DNA from: Pseudomonas fluorescens
GTDB taxonomy: Bacteria; Pseudomonadota; Gammaproteobacteria; Pseudomonadales; Pseudomonadaceae
Length of the DNA: 64,000 bases
NCBI RefSeq assembly: GCF_902497995.1
Contig: NZ_CABVII010000009.1
Location: 62,001 to 126,000, forward strand
Direction: 5' to 3'
The notes below the pieces were generated by a model. It searched no databases and had not been told where the DNA came from. It saw only the letters and a list, made by a program, of their open reading frames with translations. The position numbers and the translations under genes are program-made. Below are positions 50,141-61,857 of the stretch, piece after piece. Each line of letters opens with the position of its first letter. The stretch's first letter is position 1.

Positions 50141-50151
50141 ATCGGCGGTGC

Positions 50152-50226
50152 TGCCTTCGCGGGCAAGCCTCGCTCCTACAGGGCCGACGCAGATCCTGTA
50201 GGAGCGAGGCTTGCCCGCGAAGGCGT
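50152..50226. repeat. REP doublet (short loop)
   Basis: Arms CCTTCGCGGGCAAGCCTCGCTCCTACAGG (50154-50182) and CCTGTAGGAGCGAGGCTTGCCCGCGAAGG (50195-50223), only 12 nt apart, give a nearly continuous stem between convergent pdxJ and mltF. Confidence 0.9.
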
Positions 50227-50245
50227 CCTCGACTACACCAAAAAT

Positions 50246-51865
<1,620 letters not shown>

Positions 51866-51992
51866 TTACGGCACTGCGCAGGCGCTCCGACGTCCGGGTA
51901 CGGCCGTGCGTACCGTTTCGAGTGATGTCGCGGCCTGTTTAGGCTAGAATGCACGGCCTCAAAGCACACCCCTTCCCGAGGCTGTCCCGAAG

Positions 51993-54900
51993 ATGTTGAT
52001 CCTGCGCGGCGCTCCTGCCCTTTCTGCCTTTCGCCACAGCAAACTCCTTGAGCAACTGAGCCAGAAGGTCCCGGCTGTCAGCGGCTTGTATGCTGAATTC
52101 GCTCACTTCGCCGAAGTTACCGGCGTCCTGACCGGCGACGAACAGCAGGTGCTTGCGCGCCTTCTGAAGTACGGCCCAAGTGTTCCGGTACAAGAGCCGA
52201 CCGGTCGTCTGTTTCTGGTATTGCCGCGTTTCGGCACCATTTCGCCATGGTCGAGCAAGGCCAGCGACATCGCTCGCAACTGCGGCCTGACGAAGATCCA
52301 GCGTCTGGAGCGCGGCATCGCGTTCTACGTCGCCGGCCAGTTCAGCGACGCCGAAGCGCAGCTGATCTGCGATGCCCTGCACGATCGCATGACCCAGATC
52401 GTCCTCGATAGCCTCGAACAGGCTGCCGGTCTGTTCCGCCACGCCGAGCCCAAGCCGCTGACCGCGATCGACGTGCTGGGTGGAGGCCGCGCCGCGTTGG
52501 AAAAAGCCAACACCGAGCTGGGCCTGGCCCTGGCCGAAGACGAGATCGACTACCTGGTCAACGCCTTCGTCGGCTTGAAGCGCAACCCGCATGACATCGA
52601 ACTGATGATGTTCGCCCAGGCGAACTCCGAGCACTGCCGTCACAAGATCTTCAACGCCAGTTGGGACATCGACGGTCAGAGCCAGGAAAAAAGCCTGTTC
52701 GGCATGATCAAGAACACCTACGTGATGCACAGCGAAGGCGTGCTGTCGGCTTACAAGGACAACGCTTCGGTGATCGTCGGCAACGTCGCCGGCCGATTCT
52801 TCCCGGACCCTGAAACCCGCCAGTACGGCGCGGTGCAGGAGCCGGTGCACATCCTGATGAAAGTCGAGACCCACAACCACCCGACCGCGATTGCCCCGTT
52901 CCCGGGCGCATCCACCGGTTCCGGTGGCGAGATTCGCGACGAAGGTGCCACCGGTCGTGGCGCCAAGCCAAAGGCCGGCCTGACCGGTTTCACCGTATCC
53001 AACTTGCAGATCCCGGGCTTCGAACAGCCGTGGGAAGTGCCGTACGGCAAGCCTGAGCGCATCGTGACCGCGCTGGACATCATGATCGAAGGCCCACTGG
53101 GAGGCGCCGCGTTCAACAACGAATTCGGTCGTCCGGCCCTGACCGGTTATTTCCGTACCTTCGAACAGTCGATCACCACCCCCCGTGGCGACGAAGTTCG
53201 CGGTTACCACAAGCCGATCATGCTGGCCGGCGGCATGGGTAACATCCGTGCCGAACACGTGCAGAAGGGCGAGATCACCGTCGGTTCCAAGCTGATCGTG
53301 CTCGGCGGCCCGGCGATGTTGATCGGCCTGGGCGGCGGCGCGGCTTCCTCCATGGCCACCGGCACCAGCTCGGCGGACCTGGACTTCGCTTCGGTACAGC
53401 GCGAAAACCCGGAAATGGAGCGTCGCTGCCAGGAAGTCATCGACCGTTGCTGGCAGTTGGGTGACAAGAACCCGATCAGCTTCATCCACGACGTCGGTGC
53501 GGGCGGTCTGTCCAATGCCTTCCCGGAACTGGTCAACGACGGCAACCGTGGCGGCCGCTTCGAACTGCGCAACATTCCAAACGACGAGCCGGGCATGGCC
53601 CCGCACGAAATCTGGAGTAACGAATCCCAGGAACGTTACGTTCTGGCAGTCGGCCCGGCGGACTTCGAACGCTTCCAGGCGATCTGCGAACGCGAGCGCT
53701 GCCCGTTTGCCGTGGTCGGCGAAGCCACTGCCGAGCCGCAGCTTACTGTCACGGATAGCCACTTCGGCAACAGCCCGGTGGACATGCCGCTGGAAGTGCT
53801 GCTGGGCAAGGCACCGCGCATGCACCGTTCGGCCGTTCGTGAAAACGAACTGGGCGACGACTTCGATCCGTCGACCCTGGAAATTGCCGACTGCGTCGAA
53901 CGCGTCCTGCATCACCCGGCCGTGGCCAGCAAAAGCTTCCTGATCACCATCGGCGACCGCACCATCACCGGCCTCGTGGCCCGTGACCAGATGGTCGGCC
54001 CGTGGCAGGTTCCGGTGGCCGACGTTGCCGTCACCGCCACCAGCTTCGACGTCTACACCGGTGAAGCCATGGCCATGGGCGAGCGCACTCCGCTGGCTCT
54101 GCTGGACGCTCCGGCGTCGGGCCGCATGGCCATCGGCGAAACCCTGACCAACATCGCCGCTTCGCGCATCAACAAGATCTCCGACATCAAGCTGTCGGCG
54201 AACTGGATGTCCGCTGCCGGTCACCCGGGCGAAGACGCGCGCCTGTACGACACCGTGAAAGCGGTCGGCATGGAACTGTGCCCGGACCTGGGTATCACCA
54301 TTCCGGTGGGCAAGGACTCGATGTCCATGGCCACGCGCTGGAACGACAATGGCGAAGACAAGACTGTCACCTCGCCGATGTCCCTGATCGTGACCGGTTT
54401 CGCGCCTGTGGCTGACATCCGTCAGACCCTGACGCCGGAACTGCGCATGGACAAGGGCACCACCGACCTGATCCTGATCGACCTGGGTCGTGGCCAGAAC
54501 CGCATGGGCGCCTCGATTTTGGCCCAGGTTCACGGCAAGCTCGGCTCGCAAGCGCCGGACGTCGATGATGCCGAAGACCTCAAAGCCTTCTTCGCCGTGA
54601 TCCAGGGCCTCAACGCCGACGGTCACCTGCTGGCGTACCATGACCGTTCCGACGGTGGTCTGCTGACCAGCGTGGTGGAAATGGCCTTCGCCGGCCACTG
54701 CGGCCTGAGCCTGAACCTCGACGGCCTGGCAGAAACCTCCGCCGACATCGCCGCGATCCTGTTCAACGAAGAACTGGGTGCGGTGATCCAGGTTCGCCAG
54801 GACGCTACCCCGGACATCCTCGCGCAGTTCAGTGCTGCCGGTTTGGGTGACTGCGTATCGGTGGTCGGTCAACCGATGAACAACGGCCAGATCGACATCA

Positions 54901-55889
54901 CCTTCAACGGCGAGACCGTGTTCGAAGGCCAGCGTCGTCTGCTGCAACGCCAGTGGTCTGAAACCAGCTACCAGATCCAGCGTCTGCGCGATAACGCCGA
55001 CTGCGCCGAACAAGAGTTCGACGTGCTGCTGGAAGAAGACAACCCGGGCCTGAGCGTCAAGCTGAGCTATGACGTCAACCAGGACGTCGCCGCGCCTTAC
55101 ATCAAGAAAGGCATCCGCCCACAGGTTGCCGTGCTGCGTGAGCAGGGCGTCAACGGTCAGGTGGAAATGGCAGCCGCGTTCGATCGCGCCGGTTTCAACG
55201 CGATCGACGTGCACATGAGCGACATTCTGGCCGGCCGTGTCGACCTGAACGAGTTCAAAGGTATGGTCGCTTGCGGCGGTTTCTCCTACGGCGACGTATT
55301 GGGTGCCGGCGAAGGCTGGGCCAAGTCCGCGCTGTTCAACAGCCGTGCTCGCGATGCCTTCCAGGGTTTCTTCGAACGTAACGACAGCTTCACCCTCGGC
55401 GTGTGCAACGGTTGCCAGATGATGTCCAACCTGCACGAGCTGATCCCTGGCAGCGAATTCTGGCCGCATTTCGTGCGCAACCGCTCCGAGCAGTTCGAAG
55501 CGCGCGTGGCGATGGTTCAGGTCCAGGAGTCGAATTCGATCTTCCTGCAGGGCATGGCCGGTTCGCGTATGCCGATCGCCATCGCCCATGGTGAAGGTCA
55601 TGCCGAATTCGCCAGCGAAGAAGCATTGCTCGAAGCCGACCTGTCCGGTTGCGTGGCGATGCGTTTCGTCGACAACCACGGCAAGGTCACCGAAAGCTAT
55701 CCGGCCAACCCGAACGGCTCGCCGCGCGGGATCACCGGGCTGACCAGTCGCGACGGTCGCGTCACGATCATGATGCCGCACCCGGAGCGGGTGTTCCGCG
55801 CCGTGCAGAACTCGTGGCGTTCGGAAGACTGGAACGAAGATGCACCGTGGATGCGCATGTTCCGTAATGCCCGCGTCTGGGTGAACTAA
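51993..55889 (+). CDS. purL: Phosphoribosylformylglycinamidine synthase PurL
   Basis: Fourth step of purine synthesis, ATP-dependent conversion of FGAR to FGAM with glutamine. At 1298 aa it is the single-chain large form. An N-terminal adaptor and linker region (about 1-210) precede the FGAM synthetase core with [21 protein letters not shown] and [14 protein letters not shown] second half is related to the first. The C-terminal glutamine amidotransferase (about 1045-1298) has the catalytic Cys in [11 protein letters not shown] and the His/Glu dyad in [11 protein letters not shown]. The ATG follows a short spacer with a divergent promoter toward mltF. Confidence 0.98.
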   Translation: MLILRGAPALSAFRHSKLLEQLSQKVPAVSGLYAEFAHFAEVTGVLTGDEQQVLARLLKYGPSVPVQEPTGRLFLVLPRFGTISPWSSKASDIARNCGLTKIQRLERGIAFYVAGQFSDAEAQLICDALHDRMTQIVLDSLEQAAGLFRHAEPKPLTAIDVLGGGRAALEKANTELGLALAEDEIDYLVNAFVGLKRNPHDIELMMFAQANSEHCRHKIFNASWDIDGQSQEKSLFGMIKNTYVMHSEGVLSAYKDNASVIVGNVAGRFFPDPETRQYGAVQEPVHILMKVETHNHPTAIAPFPGASTGSGGEIRDEGATGRGAKPKAGLTGFTVSNLQIPGFEQPWEVPYGKPERIVTALDIMIEGPLGGAAFNNEFGRPALTGYFRTFEQSITTPRGDEVRGYHKPIMLAGGMGNIRAEHVQKGEITVGSKLIVLGGPAMLIGLGGGAASSMATGTSSADLDFASVQRENPEMERRCQEVIDRCWQLGDKNPISFIHDVGAGGLSNAFPELVNDGNRGGRFELRNIPNDEPGMAPHEIWSNESQERYVLAVGPADFERFQAICERERCPFAVVGEATAEPQLTVTDSHFGNSPVDMPLEVLLGKAPRMHRSAVRENELGDDFDPSTLEIADCVERVLHHPAVASKSFLITIGDRTITGLVARDQMVGPWQVPVADVAVTATSFDVYTGEAMAMGERTPLALLDAPASGRMAIGETLTNIAASRINKISDIKLSANWMSAAGHPGEDARLYDTVKAVGMELCPDLGITIPVGKDSMSMATRWNDNGEDKTVTSPMSLIVTGFAPVADIRQTLTPELRMDKGTTDLILIDLGRGQNRMGASILAQVHGKLGSQAPDVDDAEDLKAFFAVIQGLNADGHLLAYHDRSDGGLLTSVVEMAFAGHCGLSLNLDGLAETSADIAAILFNEELGAVIQVRQDATPDILAQFSAAGLGDCVSVVGQPMNNGQIDITFNGETVFEGQRRLLQRQWSETSYQIQRLRDNADCAEQEFDVLLEEDNPGLSVKLSYDVNQDVAAPYIKKGIRPQVAVLREQGVNGQVEMAAAFDRAGFNAIDVHMSDILAGRVDLNEFKGMVACGGFSYGDVLGAGEGWAKSALFNSRARDAFQGFFERNDSFTLGVCNGCQMMSNLHELIPGSEFWPHFVRNRSEQFEARVAMVQVQESNSIFLQGMAGSRMPIAIAHGEGHAEFASEEALLEADLSGCVAMRFVDNHGKVTESYPANPNGSPRGITGLTSRDGRVTIMMPHPERVFRAVQNSWRSEDWNEDAPWMRMFRNARVWVN

Positions 55890-55894
55890 GCGCT

Positions 55895-56206
55895 GTGTAT
55901 AAGCTCAGCTTCTTTGTTCCCGACAGCCATGTCGAGGTGGTCAAGAGCGCCGTATTCGCTGCCGGTGGCGGGCGGGTCGGGGCTTATGACCACTGTGCCT
56001 GGCAAGTGCTGGGCCTTGGCCAGTTTCGTCCTTTGGATGGCAGTCAGCCGTTTATTGGGGAAGCGGGGCAGGTCGAGCAGGTCGAGGAATGGAAAGTTGA
56101 GCTGGTGGTGGCGGATGAGTCGATCGTGGTCGTGGTGGCTGCGTTGAAACTCAGCCATCCCTATGAGACGCCGGCTTATGAGGTGTGGCGGTTGGAGGAT
56201 TTCTGA
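55895..56206 (+). CDS. YqfO/NIF3-like domain protein, function unknown
   Basis: A 103-aa protein starting with GTG, 5 nt after purL, so coupled to it. It resembles the inserted domain of NIF3/YqfO proteins (LSFFVPDSHVEVVKSAVFAAGGGRVG, then the conserved C-terminal SHPYETPAYEVWRLEDF). It is a stand-alone copy without the metal-binding flanks of full NIF3. The role is unknown. A terminator follows. Confidence 0.85.
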   Translation: MYKLSFFVPDSHVEVVKSAVFAAGGGRVGAYDHCAWQVLGLGQFRPLDGSQPFIGEAGQVEQVEEWKVELVVADESIVVVVAALKLSHPYETPAYEVWRLEDF

Positions 56207-56228
56207 TTCCGCGGCTGCCGAAATGAAA

Positions 56229-56259
56229 AAGCCGCTGATTTGTCAGCGGTTTTTTTTTC
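56229..56259 (+). terminator. Terminator after the YqfO-like gene
   Basis: CCGCTGA-TTTG-TCAGCGG with AAAAAG before and nine T after. It lies 20 nt beyond the stop. Confidence 0.9.
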
Positions 56260-56281
56260 TGGGATTTTTGGTGTTTGGGAG

Positions 56282-56382
56282 GGCCTCTTCGCGGGCAAGC
56301 CTCGCTCCTACAGGGGATGGTGTCGGGCACGTACTGTGCGATTGACCCAAAACCCGTAGGAGCGAGGCTTGCCCGCGAAGAC
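56282..56382. repeat. REP doublet (REPIN)
   Basis: Arms GGCCTCTTCGCGGGCAAGCCTCGCTCCTACAGG (56282-56314) and CGTAGGAGCGAGGCTTGCCCGCGAAG (56355-56380) lie between convergent purL-yqfO and nagE. Confidence 0.9.
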
Positions 56383-56403
56383 TGACTAAACGGCGCCATC
56401 CAT

Positions 56404-58119
56404 CTAAACCTTGGCACTCACCTCACTGCGATTGACCAACACCTCCAGCGCCTCACTCAAACTGGCTGCCTTGTTGCCAATCAACAGATGCCAGACCCCG
56501 CCGTCCAACTGACTGACACCCTGGCAACCCAATGCCTTCAAATCATCCTCTGACACTGTTTTGCCGTCCGCCAGCTGCAGGCGAATGCGGGTCATCGCAA
56601 TGCAATCCATTTGCAGCACATTGTTGCTACCGCCCAACGCCTTCAGCCATTGCTGCGCTTCTGTTGTCGCCACGCTGGCAGGTTTCGGCACATCAACAAC
56701 AGCGGCAGGAGTGGGGACCAGCGCTCGGCCCAACGCCGGCATCGCCAGGCGAATCTCATCGGCAATGCTGTCCGCCATCGGTCCGACGACCACCTGCAAG
56801 CTGCCGCCCTTGCCCGGACGCACCACCGCCATCGCGCCCAGTGCTTTAAGCTCGGCATCCGAAGCCTTGTTGCGATCCACCATGTCCAGGCGCAGCCGTG
56901 TGGTACAGGCGCCCACGGTGATCAGGTTCTGCGCGCCACCCAGCGCCTTGATGTAAGCCCCGGCGCGCTCATGCTCGGCCACCACCACTTTATCGCCCGT
57001 CGGTACGTCTTCACGCCCGGGCGTCTTGAGGTTGAACCGGCGAATACAGAAGTCGAACACCACGTAGTAAATAACCGCATACGCCAGTCCCACCGGAATG
57101 ACCAGCCAGCCGTTGGTGGATTTGCCCCAACCCAGAATCATGTCGATGAACCCCCCGGAGAAGGTGAACCCGAGGTGGATGTTCAGCAGGTTGGTGATGG
57201 CCATCGACAACCCCGTCAGCAGCGCATGCAGCAAAAACAGCAGCGGCGCGAGGAACATGAAGGCAAATTCGATCGGCTCTGTGACGCCGGTCAGAAACGA
57301 AGTCAGCGCCATCGACAGGAAGATCCCACCCATGATTTTGCGCCGTTCCGGCAGGGTGTTGCGGTACATCGCCAGGCAGGCGGCGGGCAGGCCGAAGATC
57401 ATCATCGGGAACATGCCGGTCATGAACTGGCCGCCTTTCGGATCGCCAGCGAAATAGCGCGACAGGTCGCCGGTGACGAGGGCGCCGGTGGTCGGGTCGG
57501 TGAAGTTGCCGAAGACGAACCACGCCATGTTGTTGAGGATGTGGTGCAACCCGGTGACGATCAGCAGGCGGTTGAACACGCCGAAGACGAACGCGCCGAA
57601 GCTGCCGCTCTCCATCATCAGCGTACCGAAGCCATTGATGCCGTGCTGGATCGGCGGCCAGATCAGGCCGAACACCACGCCCAGGCCGACGGCGGCGAAC
57701 CCGGTCACGATCGGCACGAAGCGCCGGCCACCGAAGAACGCCAGGTACTCCGGTAACTTGATGTCTTTGAAGCGGTTGTACAGCGCGCCGGCCATCAAGC
57801 CGCTGACGATCCCGGCGAGCATGCCCATGTTGATGCTCGCGTCGAGCACCTTGAGGGTGGAGATCATCACCAGGTAGCCAATGACGCCGGCGAGGCCCGC
57901 GGTGCCGTTGTTGTCCTTGGCGAACCCGACCGCGATGCCGATGGCGAAGATCATTGCCAGGTTGGCGAATATGACCTGGCCGGCGTCATGGATGATCGCG
58001 ATGTCCAGCAGGTCGGTGTCGCCCAGACGCAGCAACAGGCCGGCAATCGGCAGGATCGCAATCGGCAGCATCAGCGCGCGGCCGAGGCGCTGCAGGCCTT
58101 CGATGAAATATTGGTACAT
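56404..58119 (-). CDS. nagE: N-acetylglucosamine-specific PTS transporter IICB (NagE), duplicated IIB
   Basis: Phosphorylates GlcNAc while importing it. The 571-aa protein starts at the ATG at 58119 with GGGAG in front. A IIC membrane domain (about 1-375) holds the IIC motif VTEPIEFAFMFLAP. Two IIB domains follow. The first (about 395-470) has the phospho-cysteine motif ITVGACTTRLRL. The second (about 495-565) reads MDCIAMTRIRL, where Ala replaces the phospho-Cys, so it should be inactive. IIA is supplied by NagF. An A-rich catabolite-control motif lies just upstream of the start. It closes the nag operon. Confidence 0.93.
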   Translation of the reverse strand: MYQYFIEGLQRLGRALMLPIAILPIAGLLLRLGDTDLLDIAIIHDAGQVIFANLAMIFAIGIAVGFAKDNNGTAGLAGVIGYLVMISTLKVLDASINMGMLAGIVSGLMAGALYNRFKDIKLPEYLAFFGGRRFVPIVTGFAAVGLGVVFGLIWPPIQHGINGFGTLMMESGSFGAFVFGVFNRLLIVTGLHHILNNMAWFVFGNFTDPTTGALVTGDLSRYFAGDPKGGQFMTGMFPMMIFGLPAACLAMYRNTLPERRKIMGGIFLSMALTSFLTGVTEPIEFAFMFLAPLLFLLHALLTGLSMAITNLLNIHLGFTFSGGFIDMILGWGKSTNGWLVIPVGLAYAVIYYVVFDFCIRRFNLKTPGREDVPTGDKVVVAEHERAGAYIKALGGAQNLITVGACTTRLRLDMVDRNKASDAELKALGAMAVVRPGKGGSLQVVVGPMADSIADEIRLAMPALGRALVPTPAAVVDVPKPASVATTEAQQWLKALGGSNNVLQMDCIAMTRIRLQLADGKTVSEDDLKALGCQGVSQLDGGVWHLLIGNKAASLSEALEVLVNRSEVSAKV

Positions 58120-58141
58120 GGCGGATCTCCCTGGGTTCTTT

Positions 58142-58149
58142 TTGTTGTT
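58142..58149 (-). promoter_or_regulatory. Crc/Hfq-type A-rich site before nagE
   Basis: The minus-strand transcript reads AACAACAA, fitting AAYAANAA, within GAACAACAAAAAGAAC between the nagF stop and the nagE ribosome site. Such sites recruit Hfq/Crc to block translation when preferred carbon sources are present. Confidence 0.55.
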
Positions 58150-60665
58150 CAGCCAAGAGGCCATTGCTGATGACAGGCGTGACGTACAGCCGCGGCGCTG
58201 CTCAGCTTGAGCAGGTCCTGGCTGATGCGTCGGCATTCGGCAGCATCGAGGTGGCGGACGCGATCCTTGATTTCACCGATCTGCACCGGGCTTACCGACA
58301 ACTCGCTGACGCCCAGGCCGATCAGCACCGGAGTGGCCAGGGGATCAGAGGCCAGTGCCCCGCAGACCCCGACCCAACGGTTATGCACCGCCGCACCGGC
58401 ACAGGTCTGGGCGATCAGCCGTAGCAGCGCCGGGTGCAGCGCATCGACCCGCGAAGCGAGGCCGGCGTGATCACGGTCCATGGCCAGGGTGTACTGGGAC
58501 AAATCGTTGGTGCCGATGGACAGGAAGTCCGCATGCTCTGCCAGCTGTTCGGCCAGCAGCGCAGCGGCCGGGACTTCGATCATCACCCCCAGTTCCGGGC
58601 GCTGGGCGAGCCCAAGCTCAGAGCACAGAGCGTCGAGGCGCTGGCGGATGTGCAGCAGCTCATCGAGTTCGGTAACCATCGGCAACAGAATCCGGCAACG
58701 GGACAGCGGGCTGACATGCAGTAGCGCTCGCAGTTGCTGGTCCAGCAGTTCCGGCCGAACCTGTGCCATGCGAATGCCGCGCAAACCGAGCACCGGATTC
58801 GCTTCGGCGGGAAGGGGCAGATAGTCCAGTTGTTTGTCGCCACCGACGTCGATGGTGCGGATGATCACCGACTTGTCGCCCATGGCATCGAGCACGGCTT
58901 GATAGGCGAGGCGCTGTTCCTCTTCGTCCGGCGCGGTGTGGCGGTCCACAAATAGAAATTCGGTGCGCAGCAGGCCTACGCCGTCGGCGCCATTGGCCAA
59001 GGCGTCAGCCGCTTCAGTGCTGGAGGCGACGTTGGCGGCGACTTCGATCTGCACGCCGTCGAGGGTCAGCGCCGGGGTGTGCGCCTGAGTCTGTTGTTCG
59101 GCGCGACGTTGTTGATGATCGAGTTGCGCCTGACGGACTTCGGCCAGGCGTTCAGCGTTGGGCAGCAATTCGAGACGCCCGCCGTCGGCATCCAGCACCA
59201 CCGATTGGCCTTGTGGCTGATCCAGCAGCGTCGCGCCCAGTGCCACCAGGCAGGGCAAGCCTTTGCCCCGGGCGAGAATCGCTACATGGGAAGTCGCGCC
59301 ACCTTCGGCCATGCACAGCCCGGCAACACCCTGCTGGCTCAGTTGCAGCAGGTCGGACGGGGTCAGTTCATGGGCTGCAACGATGGCCCCGGCGGGCACG
59401 TCGTAATGCCAGGCTTCACCGAGCAGGGCGCGCAATACCCGTTGCTTGAGATCGCGCAGGTCGTTGGCGCGTTCAGCCAGCAGTGGGCTGCCGAGTTGCT
59501 GCAGCACTTCGCACTGCGCGTCGATCGATCGACTCCAGGCATGGGTCGCGGCCATGCCCTGGTCGATGGAGTGGTTGGCCGCGTCGAGCAATGCCGGGTC
59601 TTCGAGCAACGCGAGATGGGCGGCGAAGATCGCTTCTTCGTCGGTGTGCTTGTGTTTTCTGGCCTGGGCCAGGGTGCTGTCGATTTCGCTGCGAACCCGG
59701 CTCAGCGCGACGTCCAGGGCTTGCTGTTGTTGCTCGGGATCATGGTGGCCGGCATCCACCGGCAGACTGATCGCACTCAGGCGAAACAACGGCCCGCCGA
59801 CCAGGCCCGGAGCGGCGCAGACACCGTGCAGCACGCCCGCTTCTGCCGCGCGTTTACGCTGGGCAATGGGGGGTGGCGCCATGGCATGGCTGTCTTCGGC
59901 CAGCGCTGTGGACAATGCGGCCAACAATGCTTGCACGGCCGCTTCGGCGTCCGGGCCCTGACAACTGACCTGAACCTCGTCCTGCTCGCCGACGGCCAGG
60001 CCCATCAGCCCGATCAAGCTGTCGCAGGAAGCCGATTTTCCGCCGAAATGCAGCCGGGATTTACTCTTGAAGCCTTGCGCAGTCTGTCTGATCAGCGCCG
60101 CCGGCCGGGCATGTAATCCGCCGCGATGGGCAATGCGGATGTGGCCGTGGATTGCTTCTCCCGACATGTCGACTTCAGCCTGAGCCCCCGGTGCGTGCCG
60201 GCGAATGATGTGCAGCAGCGGTTCACCCACCTTGACCGATTTCAAGGTGATCGGCCGCGCCTGAAAGTCCTGGCTGTTGGTCAGGATCATCAGGCTGACC
60301 AGGCTTTTGCACTGCTGCGCGACCTGGTCCAGGTCGTAGCGCAACAACGGCTGGCCGGTGGCAACTCGCGCACCTTCCTTGACCAGCATGCAGAAGCCTT
60401 CGCCTTGTAACTCGACCGTGTCCAGGCCCAAGTGGAGCAACAGTTCTGCGCCATTGTCGGCGCGCAGGGTGACGGCATGGCCGGTACGGGCTACATGCAC
60501 CACCATGCCGGCGCAGGGTGCATGAAGGGTGTCGTTCAACGGATCGATGGCAATCCCGTCGCCCATGGCGCCGCTGGCGAACACCGGGTCCGGGACTTTG
60601 GCGAGCGTAAGCACCGGGCCGCTGAGCGGGGCGCTGAGGATCAGCTCTTTATTGTTGTTGTGCAT
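58149..60665 (-). CDS. nagF: PTS multiphosphoryl transfer protein IIA-HPr-EI (NagF)
   Basis: An 838-aa cytoplasmic fusion that carries phosphate from PEP to NagE. The N-terminal IIA-Glc-like domain (about 1-150) contains the phospho-His in LLLHLGLDTVELQGEG. HPr (about 165-260) contains GLHARPAALIRQT. Enzyme I (about 270-838) contains the phospho-His in EGGATSHVAILARGKG and PEP-site sequence IGTNDLSQYTLAMDRDH. It acts with NagE and is expected to be induced with it. A second A-rich motif covers its first codons. Confidence 0.95.
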   Translation of the reverse strand: MHNNNKELILSAPLSGPVLTLAKVPDPVFASGAMGDGIAIDPLNDTLHAPCAGMVVHVARTGHAVTLRADNGAELLLHLGLDTVELQGEGFCMLVKEGARVATGQPLLRYDLDQVAQQCKSLVSLMILTNSQDFQARPITLKSVKVGEPLLHIIRRHAPGAQAEVDMSGEAIHGHIRIAHRGGLHARPAALIRQTAQGFKSKSRLHFGGKSASCDSLIGLMGLAVGEQDEVQVSCQGPDAEAAVQALLAALSTALAEDSHAMAPPPIAQRKRAAEAGVLHGVCAAPGLVGGPLFRLSAISLPVDAGHHDPEQQQQALDVALSRVRSEIDSTLAQARKHKHTDEEAIFAAHLALLEDPALLDAANHSIDQGMAATHAWSRSIDAQCEVLQQLGSPLLAERANDLRDLKQRVLRALLGEAWHYDVPAGAIVAAHELTPSDLLQLSQQGVAGLCMAEGGATSHVAILARGKGLPCLVALGATLLDQPQGQSVVLDADGGRLELLPNAERLAEVRQAQLDHQQRRAEQQTQAHTPALTLDGVQIEVAANVASSTEAADALANGADGVGLLRTEFLFVDRHTAPDEEEQRLAYQAVLDAMGDKSVIIRTIDVGGDKQLDYLPLPAEANPVLGLRGIRMAQVRPELLDQQLRALLHVSPLSRCRILLPMVTELDELLHIRQRLDALCSELGLAQRPELGVMIEVPAAALLAEQLAEHADFLSIGTNDLSQYTLAMDRDHAGLASRVDALHPALLRLIAQTCAGAAVHNRWVGVCGALASDPLATPVLIGLGVSELSVSPVQIGEIKDRVRHLDAAECRRISQDLLKLSSAAAVRHACHQQWPLG
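60649..60659 (-). promoter_or_regulatory. Crc/Hfq-type A-rich site in the nagF start
   Basis: Codons 3-6 of nagF on the minus strand read AACAACAATAA, three overlapping AAYAANAA units right after the ATG. It is a classic place for Hfq/Crc translational repression in Pseudomonas. Confidence 0.6.
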
Positions 60666-60710
60666 GGCTCGGTCTCATCAATAAAAACAACGGTTCGGAT
60701 CAGCGCGCCT

Positions 60711-60812
60711 CTGTAGGAGCGAGCTTGCTCGCGAAGGACTTGAGGCCGGCGCGTTTGTTCAGGAAGAACGCGTAATCGTTAACGTCCTTCGCGAGCAAGC
60801 TCGCTCCTACAG
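60711..60812. repeat. REP doublet inside the nag operon
   Basis: Arms CTGTAGGAGCGAGCTTGCTCGCGAAGG (60711-60737) and CCTTCGCGAGCAAGCTCGCTCCTACAG (60786-60812) fill most of the 169-nt gap between nagB-II and nagF. The inner sequence GTTAACGTCC also pairs in part, so the nag mRNA would carry a large hairpin here. Confidence 0.9.
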
Positions 60813-60834
60813 AGGTATTCGCTCGCCATTCGAA

Positions 60835-61857
60835 TCAGTGGGTGCGCGTCACTTTGCTCAAGTGGCGCGGCTGGTCCGGGTCCATGCCGCGGGCGAGCGC
60901 CAGGCCGGCGGCCATGACGTAGAAACTCTGGATCGCCAGGATCGGGTCGAGGGCCGGGTGTTCTGCGCGGGTCAGGGTAAGGTCGCGTTCGGTGACATCC
61001 TCCGGAGCCGCCAGCAATACCCGGGCGCCGCGCTGGCGCATGTCGGCTGCGAAACTCAATAACCCGGCCTGCTCGGCACCGCGCGGGGCGAATACCAGTA
61101 GTGGGTAGTGCTCATCGATCAAGGCCATCGGGCCGTGACGGACTTCGGCGCTGCTGAAGGCTTCAGCCTGGATCGCCGAAGTTTCCTTGAATTTCAGTGC
61201 CGCTTCCTGGGCGATGGCGAAACCGGCGCCACGGCCGATCACCATCAGGCGCTGGCAATCGCGCAGGGCATCGATGGCCAGGTTCCAGTCCTGTCGGGCC
61301 GCATCGCGCAGGCCTTCCGGCAGGGCCAGGCCCGCTTCCAGCAGTTCCACGTCTTGTTTCCAGTGCGCCACCAGTCGGGCGCTGGCGCTGAGGGTGGCTA
61401 TGAAACTCTTGGTCGCGGCGACGCTGCTTTCGATGCCGGCGCACAGTGGCAGGCTGAACTCGCAGGCCGCTTCCAGTGGCGAACTCTCGGCGTTGACCAT
61501 CGAAATGCTCAGGGCGCCGCGCTTGCGCAGCAGGCGCAGGCTGTTCACCAGGTCCGGACTTTGCCCGGACTGCGAGAAAGCGAAGGCCACCTGGCCGCTG
61601 ACCTTCAGCGGCGCCTGTTGCATGGTCACCACCGACATCGGCAACGACGCCACCGGAATGCCCAGTTGCTGCATGGTCAGGTAGGCGAAGTAACTGGCCG
61701 CGTGGTCGGAACTGCCGCGGGCGACCGTCATCGCCACTTGCGGCGGCTGACGACGCAGGCGTCCGGCGATCTCGATCATCTGCGGGTCGAGGTGTTGCAG
61801 TTGGGCTTGCACGGCCTCGAACGAGGACAGCGCCTCTTCAAGCATTTTTGAAGTCAA
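60835..61857 (-). CDS. nagB-II: Glucosamine-6-phosphate deaminase, SIS-domain type (NagB-II)
   Basis: A 340-aa double-SIS protein expected to convert GlcN6P to fructose 6-phosphate plus ammonia in place of classical NagB. SIS motifs include VARGSSDHAASYFAY and FSQSGQSPDLVNSLRLL. It lacks the glutaminase domain of GlmS. The start overlaps the nagA 3' end by 20 nt, showing translational coupling. The classical hexameric nagB is not in the window. The role follows from operon position and family. A transaminase name is often given to orthologues. Confidence 0.88.
   Translation of the reverse strand: MTSKMLEEALSSFEAVQAQLQHLDPQMIEIAGRLRRQPPQVAMTVARGSSDHAASYFAYLTMQQLGIPVASLPMSVVTMQQAPLKVSGQVAFAFSQSGQSPDLVNSLRLLRKRGALSISMVNAESSPLEAACEFSLPLCAGIESSVAATKSFIATLSASARLVAHWKQDVELLEAGLALPEGLRDAARQDWNLAIDALRDCQRLMVIGRGAGFAIAQEAALKFKETSAIQAEAFSSAEVRHGPMALIDEHYPLLVFAPRGAEQAGLLSFAADMRQRGARVLLAAPEDVTERDLTLTRAEHPALDPILAIQSFYVMAAGLALARGMDPDQPRHLSKVTRTH

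Noticed and set aside
51939..55781. 1280-codon minus-strand open frame opposite purL.
   Set aside because: It is an antisense shadow of purL in the complementary frame. Length alone is not evidence in a sequence this GC-rich.
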